NCBI GenBank assembly: GCA_023078685.1
Contig: JALGAS010000001.1
Coordinates: 1,364,001 to 1,428,000, forward strand
Direction: 5' to 3'
Source of the DNA: Neopestalotiopsis rosae
Lineage: Eukaryota; Ascomycota; Sordariomycetes; Amphisphaeriales; Sporocadaceae
Length of the DNA stretch: 64,000 bases
Below are positions 47,518 through 59,122 of this stretch, in pieces. Positions within the stretch are counted from its first letter, which is position 1. Each line of letters begins with the position of its first letter. Below the pieces are notes generated by a model. It worked only from the letters and a program-made list of their open reading frames with translations. It had not been told where the DNA came from and ran no database searches. The translations under genes were made by a program, and so were the position numbers.

Positions 47518-50019
47518 ATGGCAGAAACAAAGTCGGTTTCCTCCAACCCGCAGCCGACGCTGCAAAGTTCCCTTGAGGAACTCTGTCGACTCATTGAAGA
47601 TGAATCCGTCTCGCTAGATGAGGGAGAGTTGCCTGGCCTCATAGAACTCATCAGAGACTGGTTCGATGACGGTACCACTGTGAGTGTAGAGACATTCTCT
47701 CGCAGAGTCCTCAAGGTCTTTCAGGAATCTTCTCACGGCGAAGCATACGAGCAAACAGTGGAGCAACTTCCAGCGCAGCACAAAAGCCTCTTCGAGGATT
47801 TCATCTCGAACAATAAGAGCGCCAAAGAAGCTGGCAAACAGCTGATTGAAGCCAGAACTGCTCATTTAATTGCTCAGCCCCCAGCGAACGTGGTCATCCA
47901 GGAGGCTGTGGACGAAATTGCGAGCAACTTTGAGACACATGCTCTATTACGTTCAGAAGCTATAGAGTCAAAGACGAACATTATAGTAAGATGAGCGCAA
48001 TATCATAATAGGAATCAATTCCAAGGTGTGCTAACTAGCCCAGGCCCAAGCAGCAGACAGGGAATTCCAGAATTGGGGCCGTACAGTCAAGAACACCCCG
48101 GCAATCACTTTTTACCCAGAGACTGTCGCAGAGGTGCAGAGAATTGTTGCGTTTGCAATCAAGGAGAAAAGAGGCGTGCGAGTATCAGGCTTCCGTGGGC
48201 ATAATCTTCTCTCTTCCCGCCAAACCATCAGCTCCTGACAGCATTACAGGTCATTCTTGGTCGCCGGTATTCGGGCGCGATAATGGATTCGGCCAGACAA
48301 ACAATGGAGATGTCCTCATTTCCACCTTGACGGAGCACAATGCAGGCGTCCTTCCCAACTTGACGTCGCTCCCCACCGGTCTCTTCCAGCCGAGAGAAAC
48401 GGAGCTCAACCGCATCGATTTCAGGACGGGCGCCGATGTCCATGGTCCCGACCTCCAGGACGGCAAACGGTATGTACGCGTGGGCACCGCCACCACGAAC
48501 GAGCAGTTTCGACGCTGGTGCCTGACAAACAACGTAACCCTTCCAATCAACATCATTGAAGTAGAGATCACTTTTGGTGGAAGCAACGCAACCATCTGGT
48601 AAGTGTAGACAAGAGCAATCAATCCTATTTGAGGGAACAGTCGCTTATCTCTAGACGACAAGTCATGGCGCCGGCCTAGGACATCAGTCACTCAGCGATC
48701 TTGTGCGCTGCATCGAGTGCGTCGACGCTCGTGGCCAGATCCAGCAGGTCGACATGAGCAACCCGGCCCACCTCAAGGCGGCCAGCGGCTGCTTCGGACT
48801 GCTAGGAGTCGTCACGCACATCACCTTTGAGTGCGACGCCATGATCGCGGCCGTGATGCGTCCGGTCAAGCTCGATGTGGTCGATGCTGTCCCGCCTCCG
48901 CCAGGGATGCCGGACTCGGAGATTCCCGAGCCGCTGAGGCGATCCCGATCGCCGGCGCAGAAGCAGAAGGCCCAGGAGGACTTTGAGCGGCGCGCCAATA
49001 ATGACTTTTACGCCGAGTGGTTCTGGTTCCCATACTCTACCCAAATCTGGGTCAACACTTGGTCGACCGATAAGAATACGGACAATGTTGTTGAATACCC
49101 GAGTCCAGGAAAGGTATTCTTACAAGTTGTCGGAACTGCTACTGTGAACATGGCGCAGGTGATAGCAAAGAAAATCCACGTACTCAAAGATGAGGCTCAC
49201 CTGCAGACCGCTCTGTTATGTCAGTTTATCCCCCAAAGTTGTACAGTCTCTGATGAGCCATACGGCTAACCTTCTTGATGTCAGCTTGGTTGGCCATGAA
49301 AAACCTCGATGTGCGCAATGATGATCAGGAACCCATTCGCACGCTACTGCCGAATGCGCTCCACTTCCAACGAGGCGTACAGAATATTCGCGTACGGGAT
49401 TTGGAGATTGAGCTTCCTGTAGGTTGAAAACCCGTTTCATTATGGTAGGAGAGAAGGAAAGGCTTCCCAGATCACTGACGGGGAGAGTTATTTATAGTTG
49501 CACTCAAAGACTGGGACAACCAGCGTGCGGGACTACGCCAACGCTCAGCGCGCCTGGTGGGACGCCATCAAGCTGTGCTATGACAATGTCGAGTCCTCTC
49601 CGATGCGCATGCCCCTCGAGATGCGAATCATGGGCGACAGTGAGGTCACGATGGCTCCCCAGCGAGGCCACAAATTGGGGACATGCGCCATTGAGATCCT
49701 GACGCTCGCGGGCGTCTCGGACATTTGGCCCCGGTTCGCTCAGCAAGTTCTGGACAGGTGGCTGAGCTACAAGGACAATGATGGCAAGCTTCTCAAGGTC
49801 AGGCCGCACTGGGCCAAGGAGTGGTACGGGTATCAGGTTGATGGCAAGAATTGGGCAGTCAAACTCAAGAATGAATCATACAAGGACGAGATTGTGGAGT
49901 TCAAGAGTTTGTTGGCAGACATTGGCAAGCAGCAGGGCTGGGAGCTTGCCGATCTGGATATTTTCTCCAACAAATTGCTCGACTGCCTGTTTTTGAAGGA
50001 GACAACCATTGAGAAGTGA
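47518..50019 (+). CDS. FAD-linked oxidase (VAO fold, sugar-lactone-oxidase-like) with N-terminal extension
   Basis: Flavoprotein of 726 residues. Six exons: 47518-47985, 48044-48194, 48250-48598, 48663-49219, 49285-49418 and 49498-50019. The FAD-binding PP-loop begins at VRVSGFRHSWSPVFG, where His208 is a candidate for a covalent flavin bond. The second FAD motif is TICHGAGLGHQSLSDLV (about residues 321-337). The C-terminal half resembles D-arabinono-lactone/alditol oxidases (NAQRAWWDAIKLCYD, ending near LDIFSNKLL). The first 156 residues form an acidic helical extension with no motif I recognise, not present in ordinary sugar-lactone oxidases. All splices are fixed by phase: CGT (Arg207) is split by intron 2 and TGT (Cys323) by intron 3. 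Such oxidases commonly tailor metabolites; the regulator on the left and P450s on the right fit that role, which is inferred. Confidence 0.83.
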
Positions 50020-50336
50020 TTGCTACGGAAATCGTCTTCTATAAGTACCATAGTCTTACTGTTATTCGGAGAGCTAATCAAATCGTTCATTCACGACACA
50101 AGGTTCTGAATGCGTGAAAATCTGCAGTCACTTTCAACGTTTACATTAAGCATGGTGGAAGAAAAGACTTCTTGGCATAATCAAAAACAGAACAAGTCTA
50201 TTACCCATACTGGGTCCAGTGACTGCATACAGACAGAGTTGGAGCTAAGCAACAGCTCAGTCACCACAGCTACGCAGAGATGAAGACTCATCGCGTCCCC
50301 ATCATAGACCGTTCAAAATTGGGGCCTTTTTTTCAA
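50020..50336. other. Convergent 3' flanks, no gene seen
   Basis: 317 bp spacer between the stop codons of the oxidase gene and the first P450 gene. Confidence 0.7.
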
Positions 50337-52069
50337 TCACACTTTGCGAGGTGCAAACTTGACATACAGCGGCCCCTTTTCCCAGATGGTATAAGCGGGC
50401 TGATCGGCATGCCAATCGTCCTGTCCGGGGAGGAGCTCGACGTCAAACCTGTACAGTAGCCGAGCCGTGATGAGCCGCATCTCGGCATAGGCCAGGTTCT
50501 TGCCGATGCAGTCGCGGGGGCCGTTGCTAAAGGGCTTGAACACGGACTGGTTGTCGCCGGAAAAGCGGGACTCGTGGCGCGGGTGCTCCGGCCGCAGCCA
50601 GCGCTCCGGGCAAAACGACTCGGGCGCGGCAAAGTGCTTGGGATCTCGGAATGTCGACCATGGCGTCACGTGGCAGGTGACCTAAATTGAGTTGATGTGT
50701 TAGTCATTAGAACAAGAGTTGATCAAAGTGGAACGAAAACGTCTCCCGTTTTGTTTGACCAAATGGATATTTTATCAAAACTTACCCCCGGAGGTACGAA
50801 TCTGCCCTCGATTTCGGCGCCGGGACACTGACGAGCAGGCAAGATGGCGGCAGGCGGGTACATTCTCAACGTCTCTTCCAAGGTGGCGTGCAGATACTCG
50901 AGCCGGTTCGTCGAAAGCATGGTGATCTCGTCTTCGTCTTGAAACGCAGCTCTAATCTCGTCCACGACGATCGCCTTAGCTCGGGGGTTCCGGTTGACGT
51001 AGAAGAAGAACCCGGACAGGGCGCTGGCCGTGGTCTCGCTACCTGCCACGACGAGCAGAGGGGACAGAGCCATGATCTCGACGGTAGAGAGGCCCGGACT
51101 GCCGTCGCGCTGGGGCTGTAGCATGTGCGTCATGAAGTCGCGGCGGCCCTTGGGCTCCATACCGAGCTCCATGCGCGCCATTGCCTTGTTCTTTGCCAGT
51201 GCCCGGTTGCGGTGGCCCTGCCCAGCCTGCTGGCCGCCCAGGCAGCTTACGAGCAAGGGCTCCAGGAGGGGGTAGTTTCGGCAGGCGCGCAAGAAGGCGT
51301 CGGCCTTGATGCCCTTGAAGATGTTGTGGACCCACGGGTGGTACTTGCTCGTCTCGAGACTGCCAAAGGACTCCCCAAACGTCAGGTCGCCAATGATGTC
51401 AAAGGTGGTGAAGTTGAGCCATTCGACAATGTTGAGCGCCTGGTCCTGTGCCGCGTGCTCGGCCACGCGCTGCATGAGAAGCTCGACGTATTGGTTAATG
51501 GTGGCCTCTTGCTCGCGCATCGAGACCTCGCTAAAGGCGTGGCCAAGTTGCTTGCGCTGGCGGCGATGGACATCCCTCGGTGCGGCAATGATGCCATGCT
51601 CGACGCCTCGGGCAAAGATGCCCGGGGCTTTCTCGAACTCGGGCTGTCCGGCCAGCCTGCGGCCGTAGACTTGCGGCCAGGCTATGCTACCGTCCATGGC
51701 AAGACGGTTTGGACCTATGCGGACAATGGGGCCATAGCGACGGTGGAATTCGGATATCTTCCTGATGCCAGTACCGGATATGTTGGAAGTATATGTGAAT
51801 GGCAAATCTGAGATGGCCCATAGTTTGGGCCCGGGATAGCTGCGCAATGGATGGAGCCACAGCCGGTAAGCGATGAGAACAATCCTCCAAGCAATGAACT
51901 AAACATCAGTTAGTGCTCTGTGCTTCTTTACTTGCCATGTTGCAGGTACGCTGGCTCTGGGAGCAGCACGAACTGTTGCTCAACATACCGCAAGCGAAAT
52001 CACAATGGCGCCATAGAACAGCCTCCGACCTAGGCCATTATCATGTAGAGCTTCCTGAATAGAGGCCAT
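50337..52069 (-). CDS. Cytochrome P450 (CYP65 / trichothecene-hydroxylase-like)
   Basis: Membrane-anchored haem monooxygenase of 512 residues. Exons 51989-52069, 50786-51898 and 50337-50681. The N-terminal anchor (LFYGAIVISLA then FIAWRIVLIAY) is split by the first intron, and is followed by the hinge RLWLHPLRSYPGPKLWA. Motifs: I-helix VVAGSETTAS, K-helix ETLR, PERF-like CPERWL, and the haem-binding loop FKPFSNGPRDCIG with Cys456. The Y-R-G-P-IVRIGPNRLA pattern (HRRYGPIVRIGPN) is typical of the large fungal group that includes isotrichodermin C-15 hydroxylase. The substrate is unknown. A hairpin AAGAC-TTCG-GTCTT lies in the leader at about 52110-52123. A tailoring role is inferred from the neighbours. 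Confidence 0.93.
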
Positions 52070-53753
52070 TGAGAATTATTGTAAACATAAAGCAGTGTAA
52101 GTTTGGACGAAGACTTCGGTCTTGTGATTGAAAAGTAAAGGGATGATAGATTATTCTATACATATATATATATATGCGTGTGTGGGCAGTGGAGCGTGCA
52201 TTACAAGCCCGGCAAGTCTGGTATCCGGATTTATAGATTATGAAGACCAGAGTCAGTCTTGATGCCCATTGAACGTCATTCGGGATTTTGTTTTACGTGG
52301 TGTGGTTGACTCGTGTTGATCTTATACTGACTGTTTGCTCGGCCCGGCCCGCTTCAGTAAATATCATACAGTGGAGTTCACAAAGTTTTCACTTCTTATC
52401 AATCCCATTCGTTGCAGTTGATATCCTTTTGTGCATGTGGTATAGCTAGCAACCGTTTGAATCCGAATCTTCAGCGGATGCACGATGTATACCGGAGATT
52501 AAAATTCGGCAGCAGATGCAAGGCCGGCCGAGTTAGACTGGGACTAAATATTGAAACGCCGAGCTGCTATATTCCCGAGATGTGTGGGCACGTGGCACAA
52601 ACTTGTAGTTGCAAATAATAAAGCACACATATGAGCTCCAGGCAGTCATCTGGGCACATTAGTCATTAATGTCATAATCTTCACCATGAGTCGTTGCTTT
52701 GATTGCCCTCCTCCCTGGATTTCTGAGCATGGCAGCATGGTTGACAGGCTTGTGGGTGAAATATGGATCCCTTCGCGGCATATTTACTCCACTCTCGGTG
52801 TCTCCCAGGCATGGAACTAACAAGTGCCGAACTGATCAACTGCACGCAGATCGTTAGAAACGCCGCGTCCTGTGATCCCGAATAGCTAGCTACCTCGCCT
52901 TGGTATCAAGCTGCGTCAGTCGCCATAAAGTGCCGGTGTTTATTTCTATTATCGGTGAGCTTAAGCTAATACGAAAGCTTGATCCTCCATAACCATCTAG
53001 TAATAAGTGCGTATCGCCTTTATAATAGTTATAATAATATAATATCTCCGAAATGCGAAATAAGGACCTTCATATAAAATCTAAATATTATTCGTTTCGG
53101 ATCTCTGCTTATTATAAGGTTCGTATATAGCTTAGTTTTTTACGCGCAAATTTCTGTGATGTCTTTTCCTAGTAATTTAAATGATTTAAAAATATAAAAT
53201 TTTGGTAGAAATCGGCCACCGCACGGAGATTTATGGCCAACCATTCTGTAAGGCCCGTCAAGGGCTACGAGGTCACTGGTACACGTGGAACGATCAATGG
53301 AACGATCAATGGAACGAAGTGAAAGTGAACGAGTGAATATATCTAGCTGCAAGAGGCCACACAGTAGGAGTGTTCAGGGCAAAACTGATCAATCTACGGT
53401 GGCAAAGTGTGCAAGCTAAAGTGGGTGAAGGAGAGAAAAGGGCGGAAATGCCGTAGTGGCTGGAGGTGTTGGTACTAGTACCTTGGTGGGGGTACTAGCA
53501 CGTGACACATTCCGCGAGGTTAAACATGATGAGTTTCAGATCTATTGTACGAAAGTTTGTTCAGTCTACGATTTATTGATGTTTGTTCGACATTTCGATC
53601 TCTGGATGATTACTTTTATCATTGAACTGTTCTTAATACAATGTGTAATACGCTATAAATATTATATTTTGTATTTTTTTCAGTCTGACGTGAATACCTA
53701 GTCGGGGCCAGGATTATTTACGAGTGACGTTGCATTGCAAGCCAAGGAAAAGT
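52070..53753. other. 1.7 kb AT-rich spacer with repeats, no gene
   Basis: Contains a TA microsatellite at about 52160-52176, an extremely AT-rich segment at about 52960-53200, and a short tandem array near 53284-53320. No frame has coding support. The composition contrasts sharply with the P450 genes on both sides and resembles a decayed, RIP-mutated element, though no transposon feature is recognisable. Confidence 0.55.
53284..53318. repeat. Short tandem repeat, unit about 12 bases (TGGAACGATCAA)
   Basis: The unit TGGAACGATCAA occurs twice in tandem and starts a third time (TGGAACGA), inside the AT-rich spacer between the P450 genes. Confidence 0.85.
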
Positions 53754-55330
53754 TTAATTGGGTAGAGTGCGATAAGAGATGCGAATATTCATATCATGCT
53801 GGGCAGTCAAACCATGATTCATCCATTTAAAAGGTTCCATTGGCTTGCACATGGCCAAGTCATAGCGATAGAACAGCTGGGTGGTATATCATGGTCAGTC
53901 CAGAATTGTTCAATTGGCGTCATGCAGAGCTGGACAAGAGGAAAAAGACTCACCTCAAAAATGACCTTGCCAAGCTCGACATAGGCTAATCTCTTGCCCA
54001 AACACTCCCACCGGGTGCCCGTGGCAAAAGTCAACCCATAGACGGCCTCCATCTCCTTGAGTCTCTCTGGGTCAGCTGTGAGCCAGCGCCCAGGCTCGTA
54101 CACGTCAGCATCGCCGCCAAAGACTCGCTTATTGCGCATCACACCCAGCGCAGCCCAGCCGACCTGCGTGCCCGCCGGCACACGCAAGCCGCAAATATCA
54201 TCATCTTCGTCCGATACTTTGCCCATGATGCCCATGCTGGGCGGCCACATGCGCAAGCCCTCGCGGATGCAGGCCTGCAGGTATGGGAGCGATTTGGCGT
54301 GGGTATCGGCAATGACGGGACGGGCGGCGTGAGCTGCCGCGCTGTCAATCTCGGCTTGCAAGGTGCGGTAGGCGGCAGGATTGGTGGTCAGGAAGAAGAT
54401 GATGTTGCGCAGGCCCGTGGCCGTAGTGTCGGTGCCACCGAACAAGGTCACCAGCGCCTCTGACTCGACCTGCTTCCGGGTAAGGTCCGAGTCCACAAAG
54501 GTCTGCAGGATATCGTTGCGTCGAATGGCATTCTCGCCGAACCTTTGGTCACAGTGCTCCTTGATGACGCCCAGAAAGCGGCCCACGCCGTGCTTGTCGG
54601 TCGGCTTGGGAAGGTAGGGTTTCACGAACGAAGTGCTCAAGAGTTTGCGCAGGATGGGTAGGAAGGAGATGATGTGTACGGGAAGCAGAACCGTCTCACA
54701 GGCTTGAATCACACCGTACATGTCCGCGTCGACTTCGAGATAGCCAGCGGCTTGACCGAAGCCGACAGCTGTGATAACGTCTTGGGTAAGATATTGCATG
54801 GTTCGGGCGAGGTTGCAGGGTCGAATGGACTCGGCCGTCGAGATGTACTTGCGCTCGAATAGCTGTATGAGCTTGTGGATTTGGATATCCGCCAGTTCTT
54901 CTTGATTGTGCATTCCCTTGCCCGAGTAACCCGGCAACAGACGTGTGCGGAGTGAATGATGTGCCTTATTATCGATCAAAGTGAGGACATTGTCATTGTC
55001 TGGATCAAGACGGGTGGCCTTGTACCAGTCCGCGCGATGGTAGCCGGATCGAATACTCCAGATGCGTCGAATCTCGTCCGGGTCGTTGCATACAACCCAG
55101 TCGGGACCTACTCTTGTAAGTGGCCCGTATGCCTGTGTCACTTCGTCAAGTTTCTCGCAGAGCCTTCCGGGAACGACATGTCGAAGCAGCCATAGCTTGG
55201 TCCATCCGGCGACAGGTGGCCCTGGTATGTGGGACAGCTTCTGCCACTGTCGGTAACGATACACAATAATGCTGATGAGAGCAAGCACAACAAGTTGCGC
55301 TATATTGTAGGGGTTGGTGAGGAGCGCCAT
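53754..55330 (-). CDS. Cytochrome P450 (pisatin-demethylase-like, CYP57 type)
   Basis: Membrane-anchored haem monooxygenase of 499 residues. Exons 53954-55330 and 53754-53876. The start is the ATG at 55330 (MALLTNPYN); the GTG-started upstream extension is not needed. Anchor helix AQLVVLALISIIVY, hinge HIPGPPVAGWTKLW. Motifs: I-helix LFGGTDTTAT, K-helix EGLR, and the haem loop FATGTRWECLG with Cys443. The final intron (77 nt, GTGAGT to ACCCAG) is needed to reach the last strand LFYRYDLAMCKPMEPFKW. The RADWYKATRLDPDNDNVLTL segment and GYSGKGM are typical of pisatin-demethylase-like P450s. It belongs to a different family from the P450 to the left. The substrate is unknown. Confidence 0.93.
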
Positions 55331-56316
55331 GGTGAAGCGGACCACATACTCTGCTGGGGGAAATTAAAGTAACAAGAAACTCAACATGATTCAAATCTAA
55401 GTAGACACCCAGGCCACGTTCCCCAGAATTCGTTGGCAATTATTGACATATTCGATGAGGATATGTTATCGCATGGCATCATCTACCACAGGGCGGCTTC
55501 GTACGAGTGAATTATCATTCGATCCTTGGCAGTCAGCATGGTGGAAGGATTGTGATCGAATCCGTGACTCGCCGTTCAGAATTGTGGTGCATACGTACAG
55601 ATCCCTGCCTACCATGATTGAGGTACAAAGATACTCAATGATACGTTAGAGTACCTTCTCACTGAGTCCTCCGTAGGATCAACGCTAACACGTTTCCACA
55701 ACGTTCTTCACTAACCCATGTATCAAGTCCAGGTATAGTCCGCGTAGGAATCTGCTCACAGTGGCAGAAATGATACACGTATTTCACAATGAAACAATAT
55801 GATGTAATTCAATTGAGCGGTGAATGATAAGCCTAAGTAAGACCTAGTCATCCTTGCTATCACTGATATTATCAATATCCTCGGAGGCATCCCTTCCAGT
55901 ATAAAGCATCTTCTGCAGCTGATTTGTATTCGCACGTGATGGGCGTTTTTTTAATCAATGTAATCTCCCAGACTTTAGGACATCTCCTGAGTCAGATTAC
56001 GGCGCAACATTAAGGAGACAATTTGCGCGCCAAACCTCGCGTATGGCAGTGATGCTTGTACAGTAGGTGAAAAGCCAAAGTAGCATGAGAATCGGCCGGT
56101 TGTAGTGCCCAAGAACACCTACAGCTGTGCCCTTGTTCCTAGCAATCTACGCCTCTGGGCCATATTCTGCCACAAAGCCAAATGTGGGATTTGTTATATG
56201 TAGTTTTGGTTGCACAGATAGGCAAAAGAACTGATAGCCATGACAATAAGAATAGAAGATTTATTGCTATGCAAATGGTTATGAAGTCAAGATGTCGGCC
56301 TCGATTCCAGTGTACG
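55331..56316. promoter_or_regulatory. Upstream region of second P450 and 3' flank of the MFS gene
   Basis: About 990 bp, moderately AT-rich, holding the P450 promoter (genes run to the left) and the end of the MFS gene. No supported gene. Confidence 0.55.
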
Positions 56317-58394
56317 CTATTTCTGTGGCCTCTGAAGCTCCACATTGTCGCCAGAACCGGTAATCTTCTCACGGTCGGAGCCCAGTACAGCTTCTTTATT
56401 CTCAGTGCTAAGATGGTGTGCGCGAACAAAAATGTTGAGCAGGATGGATAGTCCTGCGAAGGCCACATACTATTATACTCAAATTAAGTTGACAGAAACA
56501 AATAAATTTACAAGAGCACTCACCATAATCCAAACATCCCTCAGAGAGTTGAAGTATGTTTTCCGTATTGGGATTTGCTGCTGATATGGGAGTCCCCCAA
56601 TGGCATTAACCTTGGCTGAAGCTTGGTCGCCGTTGAACTGTTTTGCGATATCGGCGCCCAGCTGTTCGACGAGACCTGGGTTGGCGGCTGTCATCTCATT
56701 CTGGAATATGACTCCTGCGACGACAATAGAGACGGCTGTGGCAATGGAGCGCACAAAACTCATACTGGCCACCACTGCTGCGGTGTCTCTTTCAGAATTG
56801 ACTGCCTGGACCGCGATGAGAGGTGGTTCAATATTCATGCCAACTCCGACCCCAACCCTGTGTTGTACTTGTATAAGTGATCCAGCGAGAGAATGAAGAA
56901 TGGGAATAGATTCTCACAGTATTTCGAAGATGAAGAGACGAGCAAGACTCTTTTCAAAGGGCAAGTAAACGAAGAGCCCAACCCCGAGAATATTAAGCAT
57001 TTGACCGATGTACATGACGTAGAGATATTTCCCAGTCTTCTGAATGAAAAAACCTGTAAAAGCAGCCGAGAAGGAGCAGGCTACAATAAGAGGGAGGAGG
57101 TGAATGCCCGAGTCAAGCGCATTAGCCCCGAGTACAGATTGCGAAAATAGTGGCAGGTAATATGATAAGCCGATAAAAACATAAAAGTTGCAAGCATAGA
57201 CCCCGTACGCAGCAACAGAAGATTTTTGTGAGAAGATGTGAAGCGGAATGATGGGTTCCTTAGCAAACTTCCACTCATTTAGGAGAAATAAACCTCCAAC
57301 AAGGATGCCAAAAACTATCAAGCATATAATGGTGGGAGAGGACCAAGGAAACACGACGTTACCAAAGTCAAGGGCCAGCAGGACCATCAAGACTGAACCT
57401 ATAATGAAAGCACTGCCTATCCAGTCAATTCTCCTGAGACCTGTAATAATAGGCGTACCAGGATTTGGGACCTTCAAGAAGAAGAGAAGTATAAAGAAAA
57501 CGATTCCGCCGATAGGCACTGAATGCAGATATTTAAGCTTAGTAAAATCCAGTGGAGAAGCGGTGGGTGATGATATCGGTTTGCGGAACTCACAGTTGAT
57601 CCAAAAGCACCATCTCCAACTTCAGTGTTGATCTAAGTTCAGCATAGACTCTGATGGCAGAGCTTTGGGGTAGGACTTACTCGGCGCTGTCAGTGAGAAC
57701 GCCTCCTAAAATGGGGCCAATGGCACTTCCGAGAGCCCATACCAGCGAAGTGATTCCCAGGTAAAGCCCACGATCTCTCATGGAAAATGTGTCACAGATG
57801 ATGACATTAACCATTGTTCCCATTCCCGCCGATCTGAAAAGAGAGAAAAACATGAGCAAGTAGGTACGAATCATGTGGCGCGGCGACTCACCCCAAACCC
57901 TGCACGACGCGGCCGGCGATCAGGGCGTCCATACCTGGGGCCAAGGCGCACAGCAGACTTCCGCCCAGGAAAATAACAATGGCGGCGAGCATGATGGGCT
58001 TGCGGCCCCAAATGTCGGCGACGGTGCCCCATAAGGGAGTCGTCGCCGTGCTGGCGAGAATAAAGGAGCTGCCGATCCAGATGTAGCCCGCAACGGAGCC
58101 TAAAGATCCGACAATAGTGGGAATGGCGGGTGTCACAATGGTCAGGTCGAGCGCAGAGAGCAGCACTGACAAGCAGAGCGGCACCATGATCAGGCCGGCT
58201 CGCGTGGCCGAGGGCGTCGTGGCATCATCGTTGGTTGGCGCCTCATCGCCGGGAGGAGCGTCAGAGCGCGTTGTCGGAATGGGAGGCACTGACGCTGTTG
58301 CCGCTGAGCCAGCAAGGCTCTCAGTGATGGCGTCGTTTTGTGAGGCCTTCAAAGGGGCCGTCATGTTTTCTGTTTCTACCACGGCGGTCGTCAT
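56317..58394 (-). CDS. MFS exporter, DHA2-like (14-helix type)
   Basis: Predicted plasma-membrane drug:proton antiporter of 589 residues. Six exons: 57892-58394, 57681-57833, 57594-57619, 56918-57518, 56524-56857 and 56317-56469. Exon 3 has only 26 nt and carries WRWCFWIN, joined to LPIGGIVFF, the conserved SWRWxFWINLPIG motif of the family; this supports the model. Other marks: LSALDLTIVTPAIPTI in helix 1, WGTVADIWGRKPIML between helices 2 and 3, GRVVQGLGSAGMGTM, and SFVRSIATAVSIVVAGVIFQ late in the protein. The first 65 residues are polar and cytosolic. DHA2 exporters are frequent in toxin and metabolite clusters, where they secrete the product, so its place beside P450s and a regulator fits export; the substrate is not known. 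Confidence 0.9.
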
Positions 58395-59122
58395 GATGGG
58401 ATTGGACAGCGGTTTATGATGGATCAGACGTTGCCAACAATGATGATACTAGGGAGGAAAATGACCCGGCAATGCTTGTTGATTGTACGCATGCGAGCAA
58501 GGAATATACCTAGTACGAGCATTACTCGGATTGAGGTATAAAAGGATTATAGAGAACCTTATGTCCAGTATAATAGTTCTAAGAGTAGAGGCAGTCCAAG
58601 ACCCAATGTCAAGCCCTATGATCCCCCAACGTCGATCACTATCGCCCAGGCTAGTAGTGCTTACTGCCCCACAATCCCATCCACTGATCACGCCCGATAG
58701 CCAGCAGCGGCCTGGCGGTTCGTATCTGCATTAGTGAGGCGGGACAGGCCTAGTGTTGTGTTCCGGGTGCCTAAACTCCGAAGGAATGCCACTAATGTAC
58801 CCTGGGTAATATGTTGGTTCTTTTGTACGCGACCTCCAGGACTCCGAGCATCCGAAATACCAAGACATATCGAAACGGAACCAACTTTGGAGCATCCATG
58901 GATGGACATCGTGTCATCAGATTCCCATACGAAACGGGTGGAGAAACATCAAAGGAATCTGAGTCTAGCTAAGTACCGCTTACGAATGCAAAGAAATTCC
59001 ACAGTATTGAACTCGAACGACGATCATTTGGTAACACTGATAGACTTGGGTAGAAAATGATAGTCGGACAGTTGGGTTTATTCAATATGTAAAGATATGT
59101 TTGATTTGTAGCGCTTGGTCTA
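58395..59122. promoter_or_regulatory. Upstream region of the MFS gene and 3' flank of the Las21-like gene
   Basis: 728 bp between two minus-strand genes. No supported gene. Confidence 0.55.

Noticed and set aside
51125..51811. 228-codon plus-strand frame opposite the first P450 gene
   Set aside because: Overlaps a P450 with complete motifs on the other strand and has no domain of its own.
53819..55345. Second P450 ending at 53819 without an intron
   Set aside because: That end lacks the usual last strand; the GTGAGT-ACCCAG intron leads to LFYRYDLAM, the expected C-terminus.
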